Notes under the pieces: generated by a model
Databases searched by the model: none
What the model was told of the DNA's origin: nothing
What the model saw: the letters and a program-made list of their open reading frames with translations, nothing else
Source of the DNA: Helicostylum pulchrum
Lineage: Eukaryota; Mucoromycota; Mucoromycetes; Mucorales; Mucoraceae
Reading direction: 5' to 3'
Assembly: GCA_025677825.1 (NCBI GenBank)
Contig: JAIXMO010000011.1
Coordinates: 407,001-471,000 of the forward strand
DNA: 64,000 bases
Made by a program: the position numbers and the translations under genes
Shown: positions 1 through 10,702 of the stretch, piece after piece
Numbering within the stretch: position 1 is the first letter of the stretch
How the letters are laid out: every line of letters starts with the position of its first letter

Positions 1-245
1 ATATTATGTTAATAATATATTTGTTATCGTTGATGCGTGGTTAATGTATTATTTAATGACCATGGGTGTTCCTATTCTTTTATCCAGAGCAGCCAATTCT
101 GCTCTAGATTATTCCGTATGGATTTCGGTGTTGATAATAATATATAGGATATGTATTATTATTGACATATGTAGGTTTTTTATTATTAAGATTGTGTTTT
201 ATATATTTATTATGATTATTTATATGTTCTATATAAATATCATCC

Positions 246-1224
246 TCAGATACGACAAGTTCCCTTGACTGATTCAATTTTTCGTCGTTTTGATTCAGTC
301 AATTCATGGTTGGCGCCGTGATATTTAATGTTGTTGACGTTGTTTACAAAAGGGTTAAAGATCGGATCAAATATGGCAAGGTTAAAAGTATCTTCTGTCA
401 TCTCTAACGGATTACAATTGTACGTAACTATGTTCAATAGATTCTCAAGCATCTGATGGCATCTTTTGACATTATCACTGTATGTATTTTTTTCCTTGAT
501 TGCTTGAAGTAGGTTGGCAGCAGAACCAAGTGATTTTTTTGGCAGTTTTTGACACTTCTGTTACATTTGCTGCAATAATATCTTCATCAACATTCAAGAT
601 CGTGTTACCTTTTGTAATATTATCAATATGTTCTTGTACAATCGCTTCCCAGTCTTCGAAATTAAAGCCATATTGTTCAGCGTATTCGCATCCAATAATC
701 ATTATACCATTAATCGACAATGTTTCAGCGGGATTGTTAAACTTTTCGTTGTATGAAAATTGCTTTAATACATTTTTTTTTATAAGTATTAAGCTTAGTA
801 ATTATTTGAGCAAAGTGTTAGTCTTGTGGTATTGTAATTGGATCATTAGCAACATCTTTTAACAAAGGATGACTCGTCTGTCGTAAGAAGATTAGATAGT
901 TAACTAGTAAAAGCATATAATAAGACTTACGGCGAAAAAAGAAACACGCACAGAATCACATACTACTAATTGCCATTTTTTTATTTCGCTGTATGAGACA
1001 ACAAGTTCCTTTATATTTTCAAATATTTGAACAGCTGTATGAATATCCTTGATTGCTTTTTTTGTCGGATTCTTCGTTTCTACCTCTAGTATTTTTACAT
1101 TCGAAAAATGTCCCAGAACGTGTGCACCCCAATCATAGCGAAACATTCTCGAGTCGAGTACTGGCGTTTTCGTCATTTTTATCTTGATTTCTGAATGATC
1201 AGGACGCGAACTCGGAAAAAACAA
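246..1224 (-). pseudogene. Fragments of an unrecognised gene
   Basis: Three open stretches lie in order on the minus strand. The first (1224-932) contains an Asp-Trp-Gly segment and a charged NPTKKAIKDI stretch, and ends at a good donor (GTAAGTC at 931). The second (about 762-475) is open upstream of a TTG. The third (452-246) begins MLENLLNIVTYN and ends in TGA. I found no convincing start codon for the first piece and no clean splice phase joining all three, so this may be a decayed multi-exon gene or a real gene with badly defined exons. The composition is protein-like, with balanced Lys, Glu and Asn rather than low-complexity translation. I do not recognise the family and infer no function. 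Confidence 0.3.
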
Positions 1225-1379
1225 TAATTTACATTAGCATTCCTTATATAGAATCGGGATATCAATCCTCAAAAATGACCGTTTTTAAAAAAGTTGAAGA
1301 TTTGAAAGCACTTTTAAAAAATGCTTTCTATGTGATTTTTGTTGCTTCGAGAATTCCTTTACAGTAGCAAACACATCAG

Positions 1380-1643
1380 TCACATCTTTTTCTTGGCTAT
1401 AAGCTTCGATATAACGAAAACTTTTGTTGTAGTATCGTCGAATTTGCAAAGGGAGTTCGCCGATTGATTGCCGATGTAGAAGCCATTCCGAACCTTATCC
1501 TCATCATTACCAATTGCGCCTGCGTTCATGTTCATGCGGTTGGCGACAAGAGCATCTTTTGCAAAAGCTTTATGATTGCTGCTTTGATCGAAAAGGAAAA
1601 CAGCAACCATGTCTTGGTGAAGAAAATCGAAAAGAGCCGTCGT
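1380..1643 (-). mobile_element. Transposase-like remnant
   Basis: The open minus-strand stretch contains VAVFLFDQSSNHKAFAKDAL followed by ANRMNMNAG. The pattern of a hydrophobic strand, FDxSxNH, then a small-residue DAL...MN segment resembles the second catalytic-Asp region of a DDE-type transposase-like protein common in fungal genomes; this assignment is from memory of the family. The frame is closed upstream by a TAA at about 1644 and ends at 1380. Conserved downstream parts of such proteins are missing, so this is a fragment. It sits next to an F-box fragment and other coding debris, consistent with a decayed insertion. Confidence 0.4.
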
Positions 1644-1694
1644 GTTTTATCAAAAAGAAAAAAAGGGGGGAAATCGGAGCTAAAAGTTGAAGGT

Positions 1695-1892
1695 TTAAAA
1701 GTAGATGTATTCTAGAAGGGGGAGAGAAAGAACAAACTGTCTCATACCATAATTTACATACAATAGCTCTTGTAAGTCTTCCAAATGTAAACATTTAAAG
1801 ATAAACAACCAGATCTCTCGAGGTAGTCTACAGATGTTGAGCGTTAAATCAGTGCTTCTATTCATACTACTGTAGTTTTCTAGGGAATACAT
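1695..1892 (-). pseudogene. F-box domain fragment
   Basis: An ATG-started 65-aa ORF carries an F-box-like core at residues 23-55: LPREIWLFIFKCL, then LEDLQELLYVNYGMRQF. The LPxEI...IF..L...DL..L..VN pattern is typical of F-box domains, which bind Skp1 in SCF ubiquitin ligases. It stops after EYIYF with no leucine-rich or WD40 substrate-binding part. No exon continuing it was found, because the next minus-strand coding-like stretch is the transposase-like remnant. It is either a truncated gene or the first exon of an unrecognised gene. Confidence 0.45.
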
Positions 1893-3346
1893 AAAAAAAA
1901 CCTGTATTCCATTTTATTTTGAGCTTATCTTAGAAGGTAGCCTACACAGCCAGGTGAAAAACCTGAAATTACCCAAACAAATGGATATATAAAGCAACTA
2001 AACAAAAAAAAGACACTAAAAATTGAAAATTGGATAGTGAAAACGCCCTATTGTATTTGTTTCTCGTGTAAGGAGCTTTACGTGTCTCGTGTGGCCTTTT
2101 CTTAGCACGTGAATTAAATAAAAACGCCCAGCCATTAGACTGTGGTCTTTCTTCGGCCAGATCATTTTCTTTGACTATATTTTTTTAACCGCCTTTTTCC
2201 TTTTAAAAGAAAAAAAAAAAGTAACACTACCTTTATATTAAACACGCTTTTATTTTTCTCTTTATTACTCTTTGAATTTTTTTTTTTACGCACAAAGGAC
2301 GAAATGAAGTCTAGGAACACACGCCTCCGCTGGACCCAGGAAAGAGCTAGAAAACTTTGGTCTTTATAGGTTCTCGAGTACGGGACTCTATTATCACTTG
2401 ACTATTACGGGAACATGTGTACACGCCGCTGGACCAAAGTATTGCAAAATACCGAACTCCAGGTCAAAAAAGGTCTTTTTTCTTTTATCCCTTTTTTTTA
2501 TTTTATTTTTATATCCTCCCCCTTTTCACGTATTTTGTTTGTTGGTCAGATCTTGATTGGAGGTTTTTGGTTCAAGGTCTTTTTGGTTTTCAAGTTTTTC
2601 TGACTAGGTAACCCAAAAAACATATGTATACTAACAGCAAGGACTGGCTCACACTACTGGAACCTGGGCGACATAGTTGTCGGGGAAGATGTGAAGACTT
2701 ATCTCTTTTTGTAGCTGAGGGTATATAGATACAAACCTCCTCGCGGTTACCTTTGTTAACTTTCTTCTGAAAGGCTAATGTGTATCTTTTTATATATTTA
2801 ATAAAAATAAAATGAAAATTTACAAATAAAAAAAGTCTCCAATAAAAACTATAAAGTCTACAACAACAACGAAAAAAGTCTTTCTAATGTTATTTTGCTT
2901 GTGCGTTTTACTTTATTGCTGGATGTAATTATCTCATCCACTGTTCGATATAAGGGTACGTTTGTATTTAGTGATATCGATGAAGTAAGGAAGCATTTAC
3001 ATATACTACGTAACTTAAAAAGCACTACAATAAAAAAAAAAGAAATGACTATTCGTAATTCACTTTTTGCAACCATTACCAATATATTTCAACGACATGG
3101 AAAGTCGTCGTCATTGACACACATGTATTTAAAATGTGTGTACCTCTTTCAAACGAAGCTTTTCCCTGTGTTATGCAGTTCGCTTAAAACAGCAAATGAA
3201 AGGTAAATGCACCACACTTTTTTTTTAATCGGCCGTGTAAATTGATAAACCACTAATTGGCCTCAGGTGGGTTTTAATAATTAGAAATATATAAAGTTGG
3301 GCGTAACCCTTTTCTTCTTTTTTTTTCCTAATATTAAATTATACCG
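1893..3346. other. Intergenic region with one complex block
   Basis: No convincing protein gene was found. Most of it is A/T homopolymer-rich, but about 2290-2475 and 2630-2790 are more complex. A foldable segment at 2431-2465 pairs GACC with GGTC and, inside that, GTATT with AATAC across a GCAA loop, followed by T-runs. This could be an RNA gene, but it matches no snRNA, SRP RNA, RNase P RNA or tRNA signature I can recall. Open frames at 2895-3206 look random. A TATATAAAG box near 3288 belongs to the next gene. Confidence 0.5.
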
Positions 3347-4668
3347 ATGGCGAAAGAAATATGGAGCCCATTACTGATTGCTTTAATAGCTAGTATGACA
3401 CAAGCGTTTGGTATTTCCATACAACGAAGATCTCATCTACTTGCCGATACCTCGATTCCTCTCTACAAACGACCAATGTGGGTTTCTGGTTTTTTAATTT
3501 ATACCATTTCCAACATGATTGGCTCCACATGTACCATTGGATATTTACCCATAATTATTTTGGCACCTGTAGGTGCTATTGGTCTTGTATTCAACGCTAT
3601 CTTTGCCAAATGGATTTTAGGCGACCCGTTTACGAAAAGAACCGTATTTGGTAAATTAAAAAGCTCCTTTATTGTGTATACATAAACTAACCAAAAAAAA
3701 TATATATATATATTTAGGAACTGCAATGATTGTTCTTGGAGCAGGATTAGTAGCTGGATTTGGTACTGTGCCTGAGCCCAACCATACCCTCAAGGACTTA
3801 ATTGCATTGTACAAACGACCTTCATTTATTATTTATTTTTCGCTAGTTGAAACCTTTACTTGTGTCGGATTATTTTCAACTCATCTTGTAGAATACTTGA
3901 TGAAAGTACGTCCCAATCATTGGACTCACCCCGATTTAAAAATGTGGCTCGGAATAAGGTATTAAACGGTGTTAGTGTGTGTATATATACGGATAATATA
4001 GATTAACCTTCTTTTTTTTTATTAAAGTTACGGAGTGTTTGGTGCCAACATTAGTAGTCAGGCCATGTTATTTGCAAAGAGTGGATTGGAGTTATTAATA
4101 TTAACCGTATTTCAACACGACAATCAATTTATTTATCCATTGACTTGGGCTATTGTATTTGCTCTTGTCTTTACTGCTGTATTACAAGTAAGTTTTCCCA
4201 TTTTTTTTTATTATTACTGTTAAAAAAAACTAATTTCACAAAACCCCTTTTTACTGCATAAAGTTGTATTACTTGAATCGAGGTGTCCAACTCTGTGATA
4301 CAATCATTTTGGTTCCACTAAACTTTTGTTCTTTCAACGTATCTTGTTTATTCAACGGACTTGTGTATTATAACCAGTGGGACAGATTGTTTTGGTGGCA
4401 AGTGGTGGCTGTTTTATTTGGTATCGGACTTTTAGTGTGGGGTGTACTGATCATCTCGTTACAGCCAGCCGCTGCTATTGCATTACCAGAGAACGACGAT
4501 ATCAGATCCATCGGCTCCAATTGCTCACAACCTTTTTTAAAGGCGGCTTCTTCGCTGGACGAAGATGGTGTCTGTCTTAAGAAATCTAGATGGTGGACTC
4601 GTATGAAGTCCATGTGTAAACGGGAGGACCAACCAGATGAAAATACTGGTTTATTAACTTCCATTTAG
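3347..4668 (+). CDS. NIPA-like (DUF803) magnesium transporter
   Basis: Four exons (3347-3650, 3718-3958, 4028-4187, 4264-4668) join in phase to give 369 aa. The protein is a multi-pass membrane protein of the NIPA/DUF803 family, within the drug/metabolite transporter superfamily, members of which carry Mg2+ and other divalent cations. Family-like segments are the LLADTSIPLYKRPMW loop, the GPxGAIGLVFNA-type helix (here APVGAIGLVFNAIFAKW), and GANISSQAMLFAKSGLEL in exon 3. The C-terminal tail after the last helix is polar and Lys/Asp-rich, probably cytosolic. A TATATAAAG motif lies about 55 bp upstream of the ATG. It converges on the antiporter gene, with stop codons 113 bp apart. Substrate specificity is inferred from the family. 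Confidence 0.88.
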
Positions 4669-4781
4669 AAATATTTTAAAAAAAAATAAATAGAAACGAA
4701 GAAGGAGTTTTTTTTTTAAAAAAAATTAATAATAAAAGGGGTTTTCTACATCCTCCCCCAAAATAGAGCCGTCTTTTTTTT

Positions 4782-6791
4782 CTAAGCTAGTTTTTCAGCC
4801 TCTGTCATACCGACAGAAATAGTAGATAGTCCTTCTTCAGAATGATGATGGTTATGCGGCACAGCCTTACCAGTTCTATTAGTTACCTTTAACAAGACAG
4901 GTGTTGAAATTAAAGTGATTGAAGTAATAGCTAATAAAAGATAATACACTTCCCTAGAGATAATCGATAATTGTTTTGCGCGAGAAGCAAGGATAAAAGC
5001 AAACTCTGATATCTGAGCCAGTGCGATTGCCATATTTGAAGATTTCTGAATATCGAATTTAAACATGTACAAAATGATGCAAGTCGCAATATACTTGAAT
5101 CCAATCACAGCAGCCGCCAAAGTAAATAAGAGCATGGCTTCTGACGCCAAAAACGAAGGGTAGATGTGAAGACCCATACACGCAAAGAATAAACAGGCAA
5201 ACAAGTCTCTTACGGGTTCAATCAGTTTTAAAGATGTCTCAAACATACCTTTACGCGATCGAATAATAACACCTGCTGCAAAGCAACCTATTTCCATGCC
5301 AAGACCCAAGTATTCAGATAGAATTAACATGCTCATACAGATAGCTACAGTACCTAATAACATTAACTCGTGGTTTTTTCCAATCGTTTGAACAGGTGCA
5401 GAGTGTTTGATTCTACGTGGTACCATAGGTATCAATCGTAAGACACCATAACAGATTAATCCAAACACGATGAACGAAATACTGATTCGAATCACGGCAA
5501 ATAAGATCTGTACGCCTGATTTTGAAAGCGCAGGTATAATAGCCAACATAAATCCAAGAATAACATCTTGCATCACGAGTAATCCATATAGATGATCCAG
5601 CTGATCTGGACTGACGCATTTTACTACAATTGCAGTCGAGCTAAGACTGATACAAGCGCCGACAAACACAGCCTCTTTGAGATCGACGCCCAGAATAATG
5701 CCCATCAAGATAAAAACCAAGACGGTAACGATTAAAATGGTCATGGCACCACCCACAGCCAACCTCCACATCTTTTTTAATTTCTCCAGCGAGAACTCAA
5801 GCCCTAAAACAAAGATCAATAAGACAACGCCTAATTGAGCCAAGGTCTCTATCTGAATTAATTCCTGAATGAGGTTATACCCCGAGGGACCGATCAAGAT
5901 ACCTGCCAAGATGTAACCAAAGAACGCAGGTAGTCCAATCCACGTAAACATCCAGCCTAGTACAAACGATGTCACAATAATCAAAATGAAATCATGGATC
6001 AGTTGTGGGTCGTCAATGATAATCGTCGAATCCGACGGTCGCATCATGATGTACTCGTTATTGTCATGATCCAGTAACGTCACTCGATGCTCGTTTTGCT
6101 CTTGCTTCAAAACCGTTTCAATACGTGCATCGTCGTCTGAAAACACAATCATGTTTTGCTGCATGTCTTGCTCTAATTGATCCGCATTTTCACTTACTTC
6201 TCGTAACATACCGTTCATCACTTCCTTGATGGATTCGTCCGGTGCACTACTATCCTCTGTACTTACTAAATCGTGTGCGTGATGAGACATATTACTGGAA
6301 GCTGATTTAAGTCTTTGATGAGACGATTTGACAGCCCTTTGGAAATCAAACGAGAGCTTTAAAGCAGGGCTGCGAAAATCGTACCGTGAACTAGGTTGGT
6401 TTACTGTTTGATCGTATACTTGTAACAGGCCGACAAGAAACGATTGAAATGCTTCGAAATCTTGTAATTGAACTCCTGCTAATGCGTATAACCCATCGTT
6501 ACTTTCGCCATGCAATGCCTTTATAGTTGTGTATAAACTTTCTTTTTTTAATTCGAGTTGGGATTGATAATCTTGTCCCTTTTTAAACATGGTCGCTATA
6601 TGTTCAGCACTACCAGGTAATAAGTTCTATTTTTTGTGTGTGTGTGGGGGGGGGGGATTAGTTACATAGATAACGAAGGTTTCGATTGAGCTTAGTTATT
6701 TTACCGGTATAAAAGTTGGTTCGGAACGTGTTGCAGGCACAAGTAATAGTATGAGTAAACATAGTAGTGAAGGTATAAATAAAAGACGCAT
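4782..6791 (-). CDS. Cation/H+ antiporter, TMCO3/KefB type
   Basis: The large exon (6626-4782) encodes a CPA2-type Na+(K+)/H+ exchanger with about 12 membrane helices, including GLPAFFGYILAGILIGPSGY, LGVVLLIFVLGLEFS and the conserved GLGMEIGCFAAGV region. The N-terminal third is soluble with coiled-coil character. I propose a first exon at 6791-6705: a 29-codon signal peptide (MRLLFIPSLLCLLILLLVPA) joined in phase 0 over a 78-bp intron (donor GTAAAATAAC, acceptor AAATAG). The result is 643 aa, the size and architecture of animal TMCO3 (signal peptide, coiled coil, exchanger). A shorter start at 6590 would lose the signal peptide. It probably acts in an internal membrane to exchange K+ or Na+ for H+; location is inferred. 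Confidence 0.85.
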
Positions 6792-7242
6792 GGACAGAGA
6801 AAGAAAGAAAAAGAAATAAAAAACTTTCGAAAATGGGTTTTTTTTATATAAATAAATCTACGACTTAAAACTACACGTAGTAGTACAACAACCAAAGATA
6901 TTCGCATCTTCCAGTAAAAGGGCTTACCGTCCTTATCTCTCTCTCAAAAAAAAAAATTCAATAGTTTAGAATATTATGCAGGTTTTGAATTTTACTACCT
7001 CAAAAGGAATTTTTTGACATTCCCTTCAAAAGTAAATAAAATACAAAGACGGGTGAATATGTACGCACATAACAAGATGTGGTATTTTCAACCCGTATAG
7101 ACTTTGGAAGCCTTTTTTTTTGTTTTAAAATAACAAATTGCAGATTTTTTTTTTACAGATAATTTATTGCTTTTTAACCCTTTCAAAAACCCTCAAGAGA
7201 GTTTAAAGAAAAGGCGAAAACCAAAAAAAAAAAATTTTTTTT

Positions 7243-8068
7243 TTACTTGAGGGGAACAAACTTGGAAGAATGAGTGGCACCAATACCGGGACGACCATGC
7301 TTAACAGGCTTGTAAGAGATGGAGAATTCAGCGAGGTAGTGACCGGTCATCTCGGGCTTGATTTCAATTTGGTTGAAAACCTTACCGTTATAGACACCAA
7401 TGACGGAACCGATCATCTCAGGGACGATGATCATGTTACGGAGATGGGTCTTGACACACTCAGGCTTCTCACCAGCGGCAGCAGCCTTCTTGGCAGCACG
7501 GAGCTTCTTAATAAGACCCATAGGCTTACGCTTAAGACCACGTTGGAATCTTCTACGAGCACGACAGTGAACGAGCTCCATGAACTAAATAATAATCTCT
7601 TTTAGTATAACGTCAAAAAGGGTCTTTTTTTTTTGTATTTTTTACCTGTTCAGAAGACAAGTCCAAGAGTTGGTCAAGGTCAATACCACGATAGGTAAAC
7701 TTACGGAAAGTTCTCTTTCTGGGAGTAGTTTGCTCGTCAGCCTAAATAAGTGATAATGTTTAGTGACATTGTTTCACTTTTTTATAAGAGAATAAGGCAA
7801 CAGCAAAAAAAAAAAGAGAATAATACTGAAGGTTGAGGCGTTTTTGTATTGTATCAATTCAACATAGTTGTCGACACTGTGTGTATAATACAAATCGCGT
7901 GTTTCGATAAAATAATTTTTTTTGGGGGTCATAAAAAAATATTCATCCATCCATTTTTTTGTATGATGCTTTTTATCTGTAATGATGATGTTGTTGATCC
8001 ATCCAGTTTATTCTCTTTATTTTTTGCACCTTGTTCAAAAAAAAATATAGTTTAATATACTGTACCAT
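7243..8068 (-). CDS. RPS15: 40S ribosomal protein uS19 (RPS15)
   Basis: Exon 3 (7584-7243) and exon 2 (7741-7646) encode the near-complete small-subunit protein, including [17 protein letters not shown], the GLxRKPxGLIKKLR segment (here [14 protein letters not shown]) and [20 protein letters not shown]. The protein is 146 aa, the usual size. The initiator ATG appears alone on exon 1: the best candidate is 8068-8066, directly followed by a GTACAG donor, giving a 323-bp first intron. An intron right after the start codon is common in ribosomal protein genes, but this exon is less certain than the others. The protein sits in the head of the 40S subunit. It diverges from eIF3i. Confidence 0.92.
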
Positions 8069-8222
8069 GTTGAAGAAAAAAGGGAAGATTGTTACATTAC
8101 CCGTTTCTTCACTCCATATAACTAACTTTTTTTTCGCGGCCACTGTACACCAATATTGAACTTTTGTATTGTAAATTACTTTTTTGCTTTATCCGGACCG
8201 GACTACACTACTATCGCGAAAG

Positions 8223-8255
<33 letters not shown>

Positions 8256-8320
8256 CAGTGAGGCAAGATTTTTTTATATTTTTCTCGTTTCTTCTTTTTT
8301 TTAAAAACGACTATAACACT
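8069..8320. promoter_or_regulatory. Shared divergent promoter, uS19 / eIF3i
   Basis: About 250 bp separate the proposed uS19 start on the minus strand from the eIF3i start on the plus strand. The interval holds a roughly 30-nt T-run (about 8227-8256) and a GC-richer CCGGACCGGACTAC segment near 8192. A long poly(dA:dT) tract between divergent translation genes is typical of a nucleosome-depleted promoter. No factor site can be named with confidence. Confidence 0.5.
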
Positions 8321-9529
8321 ATGAGACCCATTTTACTTCAAGGTCATACCAGATCTTTAACTCAGATCAAATATAACAGAGAAGGCGATTTGCTCTTTTC
8401 TTGCTCCAAGGATAAAGTTGCTAATGTTTGGTACTCTCATAACGGTGAACGTCTTGGTACATATACAGGCCATCAAGGTGCTGTTTGGACTATTGATGTC
8501 AATGGTAATACAACACACGAAAATAAAAAAGACATCTTGCTTTTTTTAAAATATTTAAAATAAAGTAATTAAAGTGAGATGCATAATTAAAAAATACTCC
8601 TGTAAACAAAACTTTACAACTAAATACTTTTTCTCTTTAATAGCTTCTTCTACCTTGCTCGTTACTGGTTCCGCTGATAACTCTTGCAAGCTTTGGGAAG
8701 TTCAAACCGGTCGTTGTTTAAAGACTTGGGAATTCAACACTGCTGTTAAGCGTGTTGAATTCAGCGAAGATAACTCTATGGTCTTGTGTGTTACTGAAGA
8801 AAGAATGGGTTTTGCCGGTACCGTTACTGTCTACCCTGTCAACAACGATGTTAATGGCAAGCGTAAGTTGTAATATTTTTTTTTAAGTCGAAAAAAATTT
8901 TTCGTGAAAAAAAAAAGGTACTTACCTATATATTTTTTTTTGTAGAATCTGATACACCTATTGTTACTATTACTAACAAGGGTGGTTCCAAGGCTGTTGT
9001 TGCTGGTTGGACTTGTTTAGATAAGTATATTATTACAGGTCACGAAGATGGTTCTATCTGTCAATGGGATTGGAAGACAAACGAAAAGGTCAAGGCAATT
9101 ACACCTCATGAGGGTGTTTTATCTGATATGCAATTTAGTCCCGATCGTACATATTTCATTACTGCCTCCAAGGATAAGATTGCAAAGATCTTTGATTCCA
9201 TGACTTTAGATATCAAGAAAACATATGTCTCTGATACACCTCTTAATTCTGCAGCTATTACTCCCAAGCATCAAGAATTTGTTGTATTGGGTGGTGGTCA
9301 AGATGCCATGAACGTCACAACCACTTCTGCTAGACAAGGTAAATTCGAAAGTAGATTCTATCACAAGATTCTTGAGGAAGAAGTTGGCCGTGTTAGAGGT
9401 CATTTCGGTCCCATCAATACCATTGCTGTTCACCCTGACGGTACTAGTTATTCAAGTGGTGGTGAGGATGGTTACGTTCGTGTTCATCATTTCGACCCTG
9501 ATTATTTCACCTTCAAGCTTGAAATCTAA
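8321..9529 (+). CDS. TIF34: Translation initiation factor eIF3 subunit I
   Basis: Three exons (8321-8504, 8644-8862, 8946-9529) give 328 aa, the family's usual length. It is a WD40 propeller beginning [19 protein letters not shown], with [28 protein letters not shown] and [20 protein letters not shown], all diagnostic of eIF3i/TIF34. It ends with the family-typical region [22 protein letters not shown]. eIF3i is part of the eIF3 complex on the 40S subunit and works in scanning and pre-initiation complex assembly. Codons favour T/C-ending synonyms, as expected for a well-expressed gene. It diverges from the ribosomal protein gene uS19. Confidence 0.95.
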
Positions 9530-9679
9530 AAAAAAGTAAAAAGGAGAAAGAAAAAAAGCAGAGAAGAAACATACAAGACCTTCGACATATTTTGATCAGT
9601 AAAAAAAAGGGATAAAAATTTCACTATACATATAAAAATAATAAAGATAGTAGTAAAAAAAAATGTTTTTTTATTATTA

Positions 9680-10702
9680 TTATTGTGAATTGGATGATTC
9701 TATTGTTTGTCTAGTAACAGAGACTTGGTTTTGTTGATTTAATTGATCTATCACTGCTCTTGTTAAAGACGAATTAGCTCTTCCTTGTGCTTTTAATGTA
9801 CGTTGCTGCAGTGGTGCAGTAGTTATAATTTGTGTAGAAAGGTACGCATCTTCTTGTGTCGGTATCACTGCTTGTTCAGTTTCATTCGGTCGCGTTATAT
9901 ATTTAATAGGCGGTGGTGGAGGGAAATGTCGATTTGGTTGATTAAAATGAACTGCTGCCCACGTAGGATGTTGTCTTTCAATTTCCATTAACGTATTTTC
10001 TAATATCTTGAGTCTTTCAAACATAGAAAAAGGGGGTTTTGCCTCTTCGTCTAATTTCACGTTTAAATGTTGTTCGATATTATTTATACGTTCTGTAGGA
10101 TCAGCACACGTCTTTTCTATTGTGTTTTTATTATTATTACTCGTACTTTGTTTATTGTCATGAAATGTAGAAAGTGATCTTGCTAATGGTCCATCCTCAT
10201 TATTGACAATATCAAACTTCATTTGAATATTACGATTAATTTCACGTGCATCAGTCCTTGCGCAAGTGACATCGTCTGCTTTGGGGTCGTGTCTACTAAG
10301 AAATTCTGTACGGTTACTTTCATCTAATTCGTTTTGTTTTGCTTGTATAAACATATTGATACGTTGTTCTACTTCCTCTGTCGTTGCTCGAATTTGAATT
10401 TGCTCACTGTCAAGTCGCTTAGTACGTTCTCTTTCTTCTTCCGATTCGTCTCTTTTACGTTTAGTGACTAGTAAGTCTGGATGTGATTTATCTGGCGTTT
10501 CAAGTACTTGTTCTTTGGCGTTTACGTGACGTTCTAAAGACACTAAAAGCTTTTCTACAAGTGACTCTAAAGCTTCAGGTAATTTTTCCAAGTGGTTACG
10601 CGAAAGTACAATAAGTTCAGAGTTTAAACATTCACTAGTTTCCACTAGTCCAATATCTTTTAAAAATTGTGATAGCTCATTGTTCCATGATAATGTTGAC
10701 AT
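9680..10702 (-). CDS. MBIP1-like protein (MAP3K12-binding inhibitory protein)
   Basis: Single-exon, 340 aa when started at the ATG at 10702. The frame is open 48 codons further upstream, but that part is Phe/Leu-rich low-complexity sequence, so I rejected it. Residues about 110-170 carry the core recognised in MBIP1: EEVEQRINMFIQAKQNELD, then CARTDARE with NRNIQMKFDIVNNEDGPL. Coiled-coil and Glu/Arg-rich segments surround it, and a proline run (FPPPPPIKY) precedes the tail. In animals MBIP1 binds the kinase DLK and is a subunit of the ATAC histone acetyltransferase complex. Its role in this fungus is unknown; nuclear function is an inference. Neighbours are eIF3i (convergent) and the Kelch gene (divergent). 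Confidence 0.75.
   Translation of the reverse strand: MSTLSWNNELSQFLKDIGLVETSECLNSELIVLSRNHLEKLPEALESLVEKLLVSLERHVNAKEQVLETPDKSHPDLLVTKRKRDESEEERERTKRLDSEQIQIRATTEEVEQRINMFIQAKQNELDESNRTEFLSRHDPKADDVTCARTDAREINRNIQMKFDIVNNEDGPLARSLSTFHDNKQSTSNNNKNTIEKTCADPTERINNIEQHLNVKLDEEAKPPFSMFERLKILENTLMEIERQHPTWAAVHFNQPNRHFPPPPPIKYITRPNETEQAVIPTQEDAYLSTQIITTAPLQQRTLKAQGRANSSLTRAVIDQLNQQNQVSVTRQTIESSNSQ

Noticed and set aside
2640..2700. Resemblance of CTGGAACCTGGGCGACATAG to the 3' end of SRP RNA
   Set aside because: Only one short stretch matches, and the conserved helix 8 motif of SRP RNA is not found nearby.
2895..3206. 103-codon plus-strand frame before the NIPA gene
   Set aside because: It starts without a good context, has no recognisable domain and lies in low-complexity sequence.
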